Positions 10,401 through 18,510 are shown, counted from the stretch's first letter. The stretch is DNA of 64,000 nt from Candidatus Polarisedimenticolaceae bacterium (GCA_021647945.1 JAKITT010000001.1:39388-103387), one strand, 5' to 3'. Numbers and translations: made by a program. The notes: generated by a model from the sequence alone, not told the origin.

Positions 10401-12608
10401 TATAGCATCCTCTCCGGCCCCAGCCAGGGCACATTCACTCTGACACCTGAAACGGGCGCTGGTGGCTTCCAGTTCACCTCAACGGCCGATCAGGTGGGCG
10501 ATGAAGTGGTGCTCTACCGCGTTGAGGATCCTAGCGGTGAACAGGCATCGGGTGAGATTCATATCAAGGTGATACCGCCTCCCGTTCTGCGTGAGTTTAC
10601 CGTACTCACCCCTAAACTCTATGCCGAAGATGCCACTGCAACAGTCAGCGCTGAGGTGGTGCTCACCGAAGCCATCTCACTCTTCAGCGAAATGCGGATA
10701 ACACTTTCTAGCCCCAGTGACCAGCCACTCGTCTTTATCGTCAACGACATCGACCCCTCCTCCGATAAGGTGGTCTTCTCACTGCCGGTCGATGGCAACC
10801 TTGCTCTACCCCTTGAGGTCGGCACATGGCGCCTCTTCAATTTGACTGCAAAACGTCATGTCGAAGGTATCTACCAAGTGGTGGCACTCGATATCGCCGC
10901 AGAGGGATTCAACAATATTGTCACCGTCGTGGCAGGTGACAAACCAGCCAGTAGCCCACCCACCGCTGAGGGCGCAACACTACGCGCCTATGCCGGTGTT
11001 CCTCTAACAGGGCAACTCATTGGCAACGACCCCGAGGATGACCCACTCACCTATGTCATCACCCAAGCCCCCACCAAGGGCAGTTTGGACGTTGATACTG
11101 CCACTGGCGAGTTCACCTACACTCCAAATAGTGATGCACTAAACAGCGACAGCTTCTGGTTCCGTGTTGATGATGAGCAGTTCCAATCAGCTGCGGTAGC
11201 GGTCAACATCAATATTGAGGATCCTAGCCAAGCCTGCGAGCGTGGTGAACCGGCCCCTGATCTTGATAACGATGGTTACATCGACGTCATCGAATACGCC
11301 TTTGCCACCCTGCACAATGATGCCAACTCCACCCCCGTTGAGCTGGATCCCGTGGCACTCGGCATTCGCTTCGATGACGATGATGACAGCGATGGTTTTG
11401 CCGACCACATTGAGGTGTGGCTTGGTTCAGATCCCAATGACAGCAACTCTCGACCCACCGACTCAAACGACAGAAAACTGCCCGACTGTTTTGAGGTAGG
11501 TGATGATGCCATTCGGCCACGGCTACTTGGTTATCATCTGTTGACCCCAGCGATCATCATTGGGCAGGACAAACCCGCCATCTTCCTGGCACTCTCTCTG
11601 GCCGACAATGCAGCGGGTCTAAAACGGGTTCGCGTTGGACTGCTCACCCCTTCCGGTGTCTACACCACCTTCGCCGCTGGCTTTGATGACAAACCACTGA
11701 TACGGGGTGTGCAGCTGCGTTCAGCAGGTCTCAGTGACTACTCCGAGACCGGCACATGGGAAGTGGTCAGCCTGACTATCTATGATGAAGCGGGCAATGT
11801 ACTGCGTCTTGATGATCAACAGTTGCAACAGCAGGGCTACCCCACCACCATTATGGTCAGCAACCCGAATAGTGACGGCACTCCACCCACACTCAGCGGA
11901 GTGAACATACTGACCGATGCACTGGATATTGACCAAGGTATCTCAACCGTTGAGATTGAGCTTGATGTCAGTGATACGGTGGCCGGAATGGCCATCATCC
12001 AGCTCGACCTACAGAGTCCAAGCGGACAGACGCTGGCGTTGAGCCACCGATTCGACACCGCACTCAATGATGCACGCGTGCGTTTGACCAGCGACCCCAT
12101 GGGTGACTTCGCCGAAGCCGGTGTCTGGCAGATCAGCTCTCTATTGCTGATTGATGCTGCAGGTAACAGTGTCCAGCTGGCGGATGAGCTGCTCTCACGT
12201 GGCCTACCAAACCAGCTCTCTGTCACCAATAGTCAGAGCGATGCCACACCACCCAGCCTGGACGGGTTGTTGGTACTCAACCCCATCATTGACCCAAGCA
12301 GCGGCTTCGCAGAGATCGCATTTGCGGTGACGGCCAGTGATGCGGGTGCCGGTATCGCCTCTATTCGTATCGAAGTGACCGGCCCATCTGGACAGATGCT
12401 CAACGCCTTCGGTGCTTTTGAAGCGAGCACTCCCAATAGTGTTGATATCCAGATGCAGACAACGGCATTGAACGCGCTCACCGAGCGAGGCATTTGGAAC
12501 ATCAGCCGTGTTGAAATGGTCGATGGTGCCGGTAACCGTCTACTGCTGGATACCGATGCGCTTGATCAGCTCGGCGTGGATCGAGTGATCACACTGCAAA
12601 GCAACTAA
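4476..12608 (+). CDS. Giant secreted cadherin-like/PKD-like repeat protein
   Basis: The protein has 2710 residues, with a signal peptide cut near residue 31 (ISHA-DVV). In order it shows: an unassigned N-terminus to about 270; four PKD-like domains to about 610; about seven cadherin-like tandem repeats (N-x-P-P/A start, D-x-DGD-x-L core, G-x-D-x-F end) to about 1380; a calcium-binding aspartate-rich TSP3-like module (about 1381-1470); three domains with an L-x-GPSGQ core (to about 1840); two cadherin-like repeats; one GPSG-like domain; one cadherin-like repeat; a second calcium module (about 2253-2340); and three more GPSG domains to the C-terminus. The first cadherin-like repeat is interrupted by a PKD-like insertion (nt about 6490-6780). 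It is likely a calcium-stiffened surface or secreted adhesin. No enzymatic domain or C-terminal anchor was seen. An AGGT ribosome site precedes the ATG. Confidence 0.9.
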   Translation: MISLITKGPSKTLLLVVTALLLTLSVISHADVVKFIYAYSGSGTLLQPVNAANICPDPNGGSTPATVCHGVSVNADGTFLLDLGTTQHSSDSNLALISNHYKHLPPQSAGDQDQFILLKSQRRLEHVATGATTDGVEIGLLSEAVVAAVEDLYGVPASADGLIIPQLASRLATVDADWANSALATERNAFTDDESRELHNRNLRQLSDTDSEVLAELAIAAMRNEGDEQGRLLVRKSLLQAVADPTQFKQLTQRTLRLLNLVEGAEAAEPLLVLQASRYSVKTGTQVVLDTAASLNADRFFGYDWLGVDSDKATAQFTRTETGSYLVCTTGEYIGGDESSTDCIQIKVRKPTIAIIKSDTDQVEVGNTINLDGSSSISADTFAWSGTGTFATPSISISTWTAPLTPGEHQLTLTINESETDQITIHVFEVKPIAIPRADQQVYLLVDGAGVQLTSESITSDGSAVESVAWSIIERPVGSNPSITGSNLANARFQTDLPGDYLIRLTATYHGNQDSASLLIHADKVGVPVANAGGDRTAFRNQTLTLDGSASSSPDGLTLSYLWQSNTTLLTNADQAIAKFIASELGEHEVILTVTAGGEQSQQRIKVTVVNQLPSATDHQFEATIGTILHEQLLTNDPDGDALEYQLISKPTLGSLNLDPITGQFDYLAGGEAGCLYSNSMLEVSSDQQVPVLRLCADRTFAAPGEVVTLTAAPSANSTKLTALTWIGVSSNSDTAQFSSTEVGIHLICVEGQMGSSHVISTACVEIEIGTGAPPGFDPGETYTDRFTYRVFDGYGHSRVATVIITIGWRNGLPVVLDATYLLEPSATLNEQIVGSDIDGQTLTFRIIDPPTLGSVTLTNASNGNFRYQAGSVVGVDQFTVVANDGLVDSKLATIKLTISTPDAGNQAPIALDLVNLTTTEDTALTGQLNASDADGDALEFLLATQPTRGSVVITNPTNGSFLYTPNQGETGSDSFTFYAFDGQEASNHATVSITIEANPTPVVVNNAPVANSQGPLTTAQGVTINGTLVATDSDNDTLTYSIITYPSRGSVELNASTGQFSYQPDSSAVGDDLFTFTASDNSTSAIPAQVTIIIEANPNLPPLAESQGPLAGQEEENLTGTLQGSDPEGADLTFRITTQSTNGVVTLIDAQAGTFRYVPEADTFGSDQFSFVVNDGSRDSTPAEVTLDISNVNDLPLLEALSDKSIPADQTLQGQFTATDADNDLLTFRVVTNGSLGTLTFTNANTGAFAYQPSGSVGTDQVTVDVTDSTASATPVTLTIDVLIANRAPVAANLSFSAYETVTYTGAFPSSDPDGNALTVEIIMTPEWGELTLIDQGAEGFSYRALSGSTGQDQFSYRVTDGLLWSATAQVTIEISSANDLCRGPGIGKQDRDDDGFAGFIETAFSTNPDLAAETPVGLDPVALGVNFSNDDDGDGYLDYAELWMGTDYTDANSRPGDSLTAELPDCLTALYDDRAPALMALALPTAPLTVGDTGLQVSGAWTGLDNAAGIATLQIEMSSPSGLTYTQNHQFSDNPLHVADPVLLLEVGKYDEAGIWTLKQLTLTDAWGNELTLSTSALTNAGYATQFELINANADDLPPVLVSLDISTPAVDLESVDPKVRLALHSTDNLSGVALATFALRGPSGQFIYGQLPISPANTDFTGELQSQTVPSYTEQGTWTLMDLMLQDAAGNTLQLSESALLARGIATEITFTGPTPDLTAPELLALYTTTSLIDLVGGPQTARFVMNTSDAASGVSRVGLTLKGPSGQHVSAEARSLDAPNIWQAHLATSEIGGEVETGIWQVDEATLEDAAGNRVVFNAAALASAEIVVQVEIVNTGNCICAPVNHLPIALGSSFTTVEEQPVSGEMIAQDEDGDELFYTITQPASLGRVIIDNPTTGAFTYTPNSFAHGTDHFEFQVDVGIGVSNSATVVIEISAVNNAPIAENLSLTIEQNSQHLDHLPASDPDGDTLTYSILSGPSQGTFTLTPETGAGGFQFTSTADQVGDEVVLYRVEDPSGEQASGEIHIKVIPPPVLREFTVLTPKLYAEDATATVSAEVVLTEAISLFSEMRITLSSPSDQPLVFIVNDIDPSSDKVVFSLPVDGNLALPLEVGTWRLFNLTAKRHVEGIYQVVALDIAAEGFNNIVTVVAGDKPASSPPTAEGATLRAYAGVPLTGQLIGNDPEDDPLTYVITQAPTKGSLDVDTATGEFTYTPNSDALNSDSFWFRVDDEQFQSAAVAVNINIEDPSQACERGEPAPDLDNDGYIDVIEYAFATLHNDANSTPVELDPVALGIRFDDDDDSDGFADHIEVWLGSDPNDSNSRPTDSNDRKLPDCFEVGDDAIRPRLLGYHLLTPAIIIGQDKPAIFLALSLADNAAGLKRVRVGLLTPSGVYTTFAAGFDDKPLIRGVQLRSAGLSDYSETGTWEVVSLTIYDEAGNVLRLDDQQLQQQGYPTTIMVSNPNSDGTPPTLSGVNILTDALDIDQGISTVEIELDVSDTVAGMAIIQLDLQSPSGQTLALSHRFDTALNDARVRLTSDPMGDFAEAGVWQISSLLLIDAAGNSVQLADELLSRGLPNQLSVTNSQSDATPPSLDGLLVLNPIIDPSSGFAEIAFAVTASDAGAGIASIRIEVTGPSGQMLNAFGAFEASTPNSVDIQMQTTALNALTERGIWNISRVEMVDGAGNRLLLDTDALDQLGVDRVITLQSN

Positions 12609-12620
12609 CAGCTGAGTAGG

Positions 12621-12643
12621 GTGGGCACGCTGTTTGTGCCCAC
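12621..12643 (+). terminator. Hairpin after the giant gene
   Basis: gtgggcac-gctgttt-gtgcccac forms a perfect 8-bp stem 13 bp after the stop codon. There is no T-run, so termination is uncertain. Similar hairpins also occur as dispersed repeats. Confidence 0.35.
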
Positions 12644-12937
12644 AGTCACTAACCACCCGCATAGCGGGAGGCTTGAGGAAAGCCCCTAAAAGGGGCTATT
12701 GGTTACGTGCTCATGCTTAGGCAAAATAGCCTCCTAACCGGTTGAAAACAGATATAACCACAGAGAACACAGAGAATCCAAAATACTTTTCTTTTCTCTG
12801 TGCCCTCTGTGCCCTCTGTGCCCTCTGTGTTCTCTGTGGTTTATTCTTGTTGGCCGTTACCATGGGGCCACATGCACGCCGGAACGGCAGAGCCTTTTCA
12901 AGCCTCACCGGCAAAGCCGGTGGTTTACCTCAATTTG
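12643..12937. repeat. Dispersed 280-295 bp hairpin repeat, copy 1
   Basis: It is nearly identical to 18692-18970 over its whole length. It contains small hairpins (cccgcatagcggg, cccctaaaagggg, ccggcaaagccgg) and a large one: 12756-12774 (aaccacagagaacacagag) pairs perfectly with 12823-12841. The right arm carries three tandem copies of the 9-base unit tgccctctg. It encodes no credible protein. Confidence 0.85.
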
Positions 12938-13051
12938 AATAGTGATTAGCGACTCAGGCCGCTACACGGCCACAAATCAGAGAGTAACAAAATCAATCAC
13001 TTACGATGTTGTTACTCAAGAGGTACAAAGCTCAGTCATTCAGATGATTCA

Positions 13052-13124
13052 CTGTAGGAGCGGCGCCTCGCCGCGATGAATCCCGCTGCCAAGCCCAATC
13101 GCGGCGAGGGCGCCGCTCCTACAG
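13052..13124. repeat. REP-like inverted pair
   Basis: ctgtaggagcggcgcc near the left end is mirrored by ggcgccgctcctacag at the right end, with cgccgcgat / atcgcggcg inside. This is the GTAGGAGCGG... signature of gammaproteobacterial REP elements arranged as an inverted doublet. The flanking 12938-13051 and 13125-13219 hold nothing I recognise. Confidence 0.7.
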
Positions 13125-13219
13125 ACTCTTTACATAGACATGCTGAGCTTTCCATTTGAATTAACCACATTCCCAGAAATCCCGCATGGGCATAACAGCG
13201 TACCCACCCGGCTTTGTAG

Positions 13220-13260
13220 AAAAAAAACGGGAGCGGAGTTATCTCTCTCCTCCGCTCCCG
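13220..13260 (-). terminator. Rho-independent terminator for the 13.3-16.7 kb operon
   Basis: Read leftward, an 11-bp perfect GC-rich stem (cgggagcggag at 13228-13238 with ctccgctcccg at 13250-13260) is followed by eight T (A on the plus strand, 13220-13227). It lies about 90 bp beyond the stop of the last operon gene. Confidence 0.85.
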
Positions 13261-13348
13261 CTGCTACAAACCAATCATCAAAAGAACACCCCTGCCCCAT
13301 CAGCGACCCCTTAACCAAGTGAGATCAGGGAGGACAAGTAATGGTTAT

Positions 13349-13603
13349 CTACTGAGACTGAGAGACAAGATAGCCATGTATCAGTTCAATCTCATCCTCG
13401 TTCAGCGGAGTCATCTCCTTATGTTGCATTCGTGTCTGCATAGTCTGTAATACCAGTTTCCACTGTCTTGCATTCAACATGGAGGGTTCAGGAAGTTGAT
13501 GGCAACTGGTGCAACGCGCCTCAAAGAGCTTCTTGGCAAAACCATCATCCGCAATGACACCACTACTGAGTGTCAGCATGGTAATAAGCAGTATCACTCT
13601 CAT
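13349..13603 (-). CDS. Small monoheme cytochrome c
   Basis: This 84-residue exported protein has a signal peptide (about 1-19) and one CTSCH heme motif near residue 32. A possible distal Met ligand lies in the segment QTRMQHKEM. It resembles short class I-like c-type cytochromes that act as one-electron carriers in the periplasm. It is the last gene of a four-gene operon; its ATG overlaps the stop of the upstream redoxin gene by 4 bp, so translation is probably coupled. A strong terminator follows. Its partner is most likely the thioredoxin-fold lipoprotein or the YtkA-like lipoprotein of the same operon. That is inference. Confidence 0.85.
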   Translation of the reverse strand: MRVILLITMLTLSSGVIADDGFAKKLFEARCTSCHQLPEPSMLNARQWKLVLQTMQTRMQHKEMTPLNEDEIELIHGYLVSQSQ

Positions 13604-14130
13604 AGCAATCTACTCAATACTTGACCCAATTTTCTACCATCACTGTAGTACTGGTTCATCTGCACAATACCCAGGCGATCCACCACAATAGTGGTGCCCA
13701 TGCTGCCCTCGTAGAGATTCTCTACCGTCCTGTTAAGATCAACCAACACGGAGAGATCACGGTAACCGCTACTCACTTGAGAGGTGCGCGCATCGGTCAC
13801 TGAGCCATTAACATAATCAACCAGAAGAAACTGCACATTAGGGTAGCTGGCAATATAGGCGCGCATATGACTCATGTGGTTGTCACAGATGGGACACCAC
13901 ATGGTGAAATAGAGCACCACACCATCATGGGTGGCAAGCTCCGATGAGAGTGTATGGAAGGTGTTGAGGCTGGACTCTAGGGTAAAGTCTGGTGCAATTT
14001 GCCCCACTTGATTACCGATAATGCCCGTCACAACGGCGGGGCGTTCATCCGAACTCGATGGGCTGAGGTTATCTTGGCAGCCGGTTAATCCCAGCACCAA
14101 TAGAAGCACTATATATTTAACGGAAGACAT
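13600..14130 (-). CDS. TlpA/peroxiredoxin-like thioredoxin-fold lipoprotein
   Basis: The 176-residue protein has a lipobox (LGLTGC) at about residue 18 and an AhpC/TSA-TlpA fold: an APDFTLES strand, then a WCPICDNHM active site with a C-x-x-C pair near residues 79-82, and a C-terminal TTIVVDRLG strand. It should face the periplasm from a membrane. Such proteins reduce disulfides or deliver thiols, often in copper or cytochrome assembly. The start overlaps the upstream outer-membrane gene by 14 bp and the stop overlaps the cytochrome gene by 4 bp. Its exact substrate is unknown. SCO-like copper binding is possible, since the family fold is shared, but the CPIC spacing (C-x-x-C) differs from the SCO C-x-x-x-C. 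Confidence 0.85.
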   Translation of the reverse strand: MSSVKYIVLLLVLGLTGCQDNLSPSSSDERPAVVTGIIGNQVGQIAPDFTLESSLNTFHTLSSELATHDGVVLYFTMWCPICDNHMSHMRAYIASYPNVQFLLVDYVNGSVTDARTSQVSSGYRDLSVLVDLNRTVENLYEGSMGTTIVVDRLGIVQMNQYYSDGRKLGQVLSRLL

Positions 14131-15088
14131 GACTCACCCCCACTGTAATGGTATCGGTAACGGGAAAATTCTCACCATAACCATCCTGTTGAATGGCGTG
14201 GTTGTATGACATTTTCACAATCCAATTACGATCCAGGGTGCTGTATGCCAGGGTACCAGTGAGAGAGCGTTTCTCCATTCCAGTGGTGGTATCTGTGTGA
14301 CCATTGATCTCCCCTTCATCCTCTTGCAGATAGGCATAGGCGAGCGTGTAGGTGAGGCTGTCCATATTCTCAAGGAACTGGCTATAACCACCCGAGAGAC
14401 TGATCAGTTTACGGTCACCCAACTTTTTATCGTAGGGTTCCACATACTTGCCATACGCTTGGTTAACAGGCCGCTCCATATACTTTCCGTAGGAGAGCGC
14501 TAGGGTGCTGTTCCAGGGGTAGATGGTCTTATCCAGCAATAGGTTGGCATCCAGGCGATAGAAGCCGCGTCCCGTCACATCAAAACTATTCTCCACATCA
14601 TCGTAGGGTGATATGCCGGTAGGCACGGTGAGTGAGGCACCAAAATAGACCGCCGGAATCAAATCCGCCGGTTTTCTCACCTTCCAGACACATTTGATGG
14701 CATCAAAGGCCTCATACCAGAGGTTGATGGAGGCGTCGCCGATACCATCAGTCTGTGAAGAGATGCCGCTGTAGTCACTATCATTCCAGACATAGGGCAG
14801 AACCACACTCATCTGCCAACGATCGGCCAGACGATGGGCATAGCCAATGTTGAGTCGCCATTGGCTCAACTCGGAATCGGGTGGATCTTCAACATAGTCC
14901 CCCTCCTTATTCCAATAGCCATCGTAGCGCTCATAAGCCATTGATATATCCACCATCGCTTTGGAGAATTTGGGCAGGATCAGTGATGAAGAGGCGCCGC
15001 CCCCACAGCAGGAGGCGGCATAGAGTGTCTGCGGTAAAGCAAAAACAGCCCCCACGAAGAGGGCTGCATTAAGGGTCTTTTTATTCAT
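14117..15088 (-). CDS. Outer-membrane beta-barrel-like protein with CCGGG N-terminus
   Basis: The 323-residue protein has a signal peptide cut before A-S-CCGGG (about residue 25). The mature part alternates hydrophobic and polar residues in beta strands and ends in ...TVGVSHVFR, with the C-terminal aromatic residue common in outer-membrane barrels. Aromatic girdle patterns (QWRLNIGYAHRL, LTYTLAYAYL) support a barrel. The paired cysteines right after cleavage could bind a metal or be a redox site. It is second in the operon, 24 bp after the lipoprotein gene. An AAGGT ribosome site precedes the ATG. No transport substrate can be named. Confidence 0.7.
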   Translation of the reverse strand: MNKKTLNAALFVGAVFALPQTLYAASCCGGGASSSLILPKFSKAMVDISMAYERYDGYWNKEGDYVEDPPDSELSQWRLNIGYAHRLADRWQMSVVLPYVWNDSDYSGISSQTDGIGDASINLWYEAFDAIKCVWKVRKPADLIPAVYFGASLTVPTGISPYDDVENSFDVTGRGFYRLDANLLLDKTIYPWNSTLALSYGKYMERPVNQAYGKYVEPYDKKLGDRKLISLSGGYSQFLENMDSLTYTLAYAYLQEDEGEINGHTDTTTGMEKRSLTGTLAYSTLDRNWIVKMSYNHAIQQDGYGENFPVTDTITVGVSHVFR

Positions 15089-15112
15089 TTTGACCTTGGA
15101 GTTATATGAGAA

Positions 15113-16729
15113 TTACAACGTTGTGGTGAAGATGGCATAATCATTCGTGCCATCTAGGGCGGGGGCCAATCCATCAGTCGTCTTCTGCTCACTATTGACA
15201 GTCAGACGGACTTGGAAGGTGTTTTCCACGCCATCCGTCAGGCCGGTTACGCCGGTAATGTTCCAGTAACCATCACTCTCATCGGTCATCGGTGACCAGT
15301 TAGTGCCATCTGTAGAGAACTCAACAGCGATAGGGTTGGCAGTCAACACATAGGTGGTTCCAGCACTGTAGGTCTCGTTTAGAAAGAGCTTAGGAAGCAT
15401 CATCATGCTCTCTTTGACCGCAGCAAACAGACGCACGTTGTGGTTACCTGTCGTACCGGCAATGCTATCTTTGAACAGGTAGTAGGTACGCTGCTCAGTC
15501 ATCCCCGCCATCATCCCAGGGATGAGATCAAGCTGTCCCTTCAACTGATGTTTACCATTACCGTTCATGCCCATGACTACGGGTGGGAAGAACTTAACGG
15601 TCTCTGTAGCATCGGCCGTCACCATCAGCTCCCAATAGCCCATTGATACATCCCCCATCACAGAGGGCATCAGATAGTAGAGTGTGCAGTTATAGGTGCC
15701 TGCGGTGCTTGATTCGCTGCAACCATCAACAGGTGTCATGTGCGTCATGCTCTCCATGTGCATTTTTGCCGCTAAAGATAGCGCCAGCCCATCAGCAGCC
15801 AAACCAGTGGCTGCATCAGTCACAATAACTTTGAACTGGGTTTTACCCTCCATCGCCGCCATCATGCCTGCCACATACTCAAAGCGGTAAGAGGCGCTGT
15901 GTGCATTTTTGGCAAAAGGGAGTGAGCCGATCTGAGTGGGCAAGAGACCCGTCCGGTCATTGCCATCTAGGAAGTTCTGGAGTGCCAGGGTGAACTGGCT
16001 CTGGATATTGGCGGTGAGCGGAGTCGCACCAACCATCACTGCTCCACCTGCACCTTCACCATCTAGTGTGCCATCGGCGAGATCTTCAGCCAGTGCAACC
16101 AGCAGGTCAAACTGCTCCTCTACGGTCAGCCCCAGATCCATCGTCAACTGACTAAAGGTTGCTGCTCGCACACCTGCCAGCAACTCTGCATCCGTCGCAT
16201 CGATAGCTGGATCGGTCGCATCTACCGGCGCATCACCAAAATCTGCGGGAAAACCAAAGGCTGCTTCAAATGCGGTACGTGCAGTATCAAGTGTGATGCC
16301 ATGCGTCTCAACCATGTGACGCACAATGGTTGTCGCAGGGGTCATATGCACCTCTGAACCGCCCGACAGCGAACCCGCTGCAATATGAGCAGCTAAGAGA
16401 CCGGCATTTCTATTAAAACCTGTTGCTTCATCATCAAACGTACCGCCGGTTGATTCAAAGATCAGCTCTGCGGCGAGATATGCATTGGGAATCGGTACGC
16501 TATATGAACCATCCGCTTGCGTTAAGACTGGCCCGGCGATGGTATTGCCGCCAGCATCTTTAAAGACCACGCTCGCGCCATGAACCGGTGCGGCGACGAC
16601 TGAACCCGTCACCGTTGTGGTGTCTGATGTATCACTAGAGGAGGAGCTACCACCACCGCCACATGCCGCGAGCACCCCAACCAATGGGATCACAGCCAGT
16701 TTCAACCAAGCCGATTTTTTTAGGTTCAT
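15113..16729 (-). CDS. Lipoprotein with YtkA/FixH-like methionine-rich domain
   Basis: I set the start at the ATG at 16729, with AGGAG seven bases upstream and a complete lipoprotein signal (VLAAC) at residues about 1-24, giving 538 residues; the longer frame lacks support. After a Gly/Ser linker comes a carboxypeptidase-regulatory-like beta domain (about 40-105) and a helical middle. From about residue 300 a domain resembles YtkA/FixH-type proteins (FKV-x-V-x-DA-x-TG...; MHMESMTHM; YWELMVTA). A Cys pair occurs there, and there are many Met and His residues that could bind copper. It is the first gene of the operon with a CCGGG barrel, a thioredoxin-fold lipoprotein and a cytochrome. Copper handling is inference. 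Confidence 0.75.
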   Translation of the reverse strand: MNLKKSAWLKLAVIPLVGVLAACGGGGSSSSSDTSDTTTVTGSVVAAPVHGASVVFKDAGGNTIAGPVLTQADGSYSVPIPNAYLAAELIFESTGGTFDDEATGFNRNAGLLAAHIAAGSLSGGSEVHMTPATTIVRHMVETHGITLDTARTAFEAAFGFPADFGDAPVDATDPAIDATDAELLAGVRAATFSQLTMDLGLTVEEQFDLLVALAEDLADGTLDGEGAGGAVMVGATPLTANIQSQFTLALQNFLDGNDRTGLLPTQIGSLPFAKNAHSASYRFEYVAGMMAAMEGKTQFKVIVTDAATGLAADGLALSLAAKMHMESMTHMTPVDGCSESSTAGTYNCTLYYLMPSVMGDVSMGYWELMVTADATETVKFFPPVVMGMNGNGKHQLKGQLDLIPGMMAGMTEQRTYYLFKDSIAGTTGNHNVRLFAAVKESMMMLPKLFLNETYSAGTTYVLTANPIAVEFSTDGTNWSPMTDESDGYWNITGVTGLTDGVENTFQVRLTVNSEQKTTDGLAPALDGTNDYAIFTTTL

Positions 16730-16998
16730 GTACAACTCCTCTATACTTATTAGCAATTCGGGACTACCCCTGATGGGCAACAATCCTAATCACCCAGCCC
16801 ATCACTGGGAATGTGGCAAAATGTCGCACTGCCTGATCAGCGCTCTGTGCATCAAATGCCAAACCAAGCCTCAAATCGGTTCACAGCGAGCCGCCAGCTG
16901 AAGCGATGCCAATACCGCCACAAATCGACAGGCTGAAAAAAAACACCATTTCGAGTAGAGTGCGCGCATTCAAATAAGTGATTACTGCGGAGAACAAC

Positions 16999-17679
16999 AT
17001 GGCTAATGAGCGGCTAGCCCCTTCAATACTTTCGGCAAATTTTGCCAAGCTGGGCGAGGAGGTAGATAACATTCTCGCGGCGGGTGCAGATATCGTCCAT
17101 TTCGATGTGATGGATAACCACTATGTTCCCAATCTCACTGTTGGCCCATTGGTTTGCGAAGCGCTGACCAAACATGGCATTACCGCTCCGATTGATGTGC
17201 ATCTCATGGTTAGCCCTGTCGATCGGATTGTTGGGGATTTTGCCCAAGCGGGTGCCAGCATTATCACCTTCCACCCTGAAGCTTCAGCCCACATCGACCG
17301 CACCCTACAGGTGATTCATAGTGAAGGGTGCAAAGCGGGGCTGGTCTTCAACCCCGCCACCCCACTCTCTCACCTCGACTATGTGATGGATAAGATCGAT
17401 ATGATTCTGATCATGTCGGTTAATCCCGGTTTTGGTGGGCAGAGTTTCATCCCCGCTGCACTCGATAAGCTGCGCCAAGCACGCCAACGGATCGACGACT
17501 CAGGTTTTGATATCCGCCTGGAGATCGACGGTGGGGTCAAGGTTGATAATATCGCTGAAATCCGCGATGCGGGTGCCGACACCTTCGTTGCCGGTTCTGG
17601 TCTCTTTGGCCACGCCAATGAGAGCGATCCACACCGCTACGACACCATCATCCAGCAGTTCCGCGATGCACTTAAGTGA
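16999..17679 (+). CDS. rpe: Ribulose-phosphate 3-epimerase
   Basis: The enzyme interconverts ribulose 5-phosphate and xylulose 5-phosphate in the pentose phosphate and Calvin cycles. The ATG at 16999 is preceded by GGAG and the [15 protein letters not shown] start is typical; an in-frame GTG 21 bp upstream is less likely. The protein has 226 residues, normal for the family. Metal and catalytic residues are visible: S9, H34, D36 in VHFDVMD, the DVHLMV histidine, and the C-terminal EIDGGV aspartate. The usual DG-H-F-VPN motif reads DN-H-Y-VPN here, a minor change. It overlaps gph by 3 bp (GTGA), forming the common rpe-gph operon. Confidence 0.97.
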   Translation: MANERLAPSILSANFAKLGEEVDNILAAGADIVHFDVMDNHYVPNLTVGPLVCEALTKHGITAPIDVHLMVSPVDRIVGDFAQAGASIITFHPEASAHIDRTLQVIHSEGCKAGLVFNPATPLSHLDYVMDKIDMILIMSVNPGFGGQSFIPAALDKLRQARQRIDDSGFDIRLEIDGGVKVDNIAEIRDAGADTFVAGSGLFGHANESDPHRYDTIIQQFRDALK

Positions 17680-18338
17680 AAAGCATTCGCCTCATTCTGA
17701 TCGATCTTGACGGCACGCTTATAGATAGCGTGCTGGATCTCACCTTCAGCATTGATAAGATGTTGCACCAACTTGGCCGCCCACCTGCGGGTGAAGCCAA
17801 TGTGCGTAACTGGGTGGGAAACGGCGTACAGAGCCTCGTCAGCCGCGCACTCACGGGGGAGATGGATGGCCAACCCGACAAGGCGCTGTTTGAACGCGCC
17901 TTCCCCCTCTTCATGGCGATCTACGCGGAGAACACCGCCCGTCACTCCACGATCTATCCCGGTGTTCGCGAGGGGCTGGATAGACTAAAAGAGGCGGGTT
18001 ACCTACTCGGCTGCATCACCAACAAAGCGGGCGCATTTACAGAGCCACTGCTGAAAAAGATGGGACTCTTTGATGACTTCGAAATCATCATCTCTGGTGA
18101 CACGCTGGCGGAGAAAAAGCCACACCCTCTGCCACTGCTATACGCCGCAGAGAAGTTTTCAGTACGGCCTGAGGATAGCATCATGATTGGTGACTCCATC
18201 AACGATATCAAAGCAGCCCGAGCGGCAGGTTTTAAAGCGGTGGCAGTCACTTATGGTTACAACCACGGCCAGGATATTCGAGACACCAACCCCGACATTG
18301 TGATCGACTCCATCAACGAATTGCCTGAGTTGCTGTAA
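17676..18338 (+). CDS. gph: Phosphoglycolate phosphatase
   Basis: This HAD-superfamily phosphatase removes phosphate from 2-phosphoglycolate, a product of Rubisco oxygenase activity or DNA repair. The 220-residue protein starts at a GTG overlapping the rpe stop. Motif I is DLDGTLIDS (nucleophile D10, acid D12), motif II lies around ITNKAG, motif III lysine in AEKKPHP, and motif IV GDSINDI. The helical cap between motifs I and II is present. The rpe-gph pairing supports the specific name over other HAD phosphatases. Confidence 0.93.
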   Translation: MKSIRLILIDLDGTLIDSVLDLTFSIDKMLHQLGRPPAGEANVRNWVGNGVQSLVSRALTGEMDGQPDKALFERAFPLFMAIYAENTARHSTIYPGVREGLDRLKEAGYLLGCITNKAGAFTEPLLKKMGLFDDFEIIISGDTLAEKKPHPLPLLYAAEKFSVRPEDSIMIGDSINDIKAARAAGFKAVAVTYGYNHGQDIRDTNPDIVIDSINELPELL

Positions 18339-18345
18339 ATAAACA

Positions 18346-18510
18346 GCTTCAGAGCCACATAAAGAGAGGTTTGAGGAGAGCACCTAAAAGGAGCTTTTAG
18401 CGAGAAGACGGTGCTTACCTCTAACGGACTAAAAACAGATATAACCACAGAGGGCACAGAGGAGAGAGAACCCAATATAATTAATTCTCTGTGTTCTACC
18501 ACAACCTAAA
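18346..18510. repeat. Diverged partial copy of the dispersed hairpin repeat
   Basis: It shares the order of segments with 12643-12937 and 18692-18970 (ttgagga-x-agcaccta..., aaaacagatataaccacagag, ttctctgtgttct), but is shorter and mutated. 18511-18691 shows nothing further. Confidence 0.6.

Noticed and set aside
12797..12832. Short tandem repeat considered as a CRISPR array
   Set aside because: The unit is 9 bases without spacers and lies in one arm of a hairpin; no cas genes are present.
12717..12942. Overlapping frames on both strands with repeated CAL or QRA units
   Set aside because: They are translations of the tgccctctg tandem repeats and hairpin of the dispersed repeat; no ribosome site and no conserved domain.
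13052..13124. Large GC-rich inverted repeat as a terminator
   Set aside because: It has no T-run, a long loop, and the typical REP consensus; a better terminator lies at 13220-13260.
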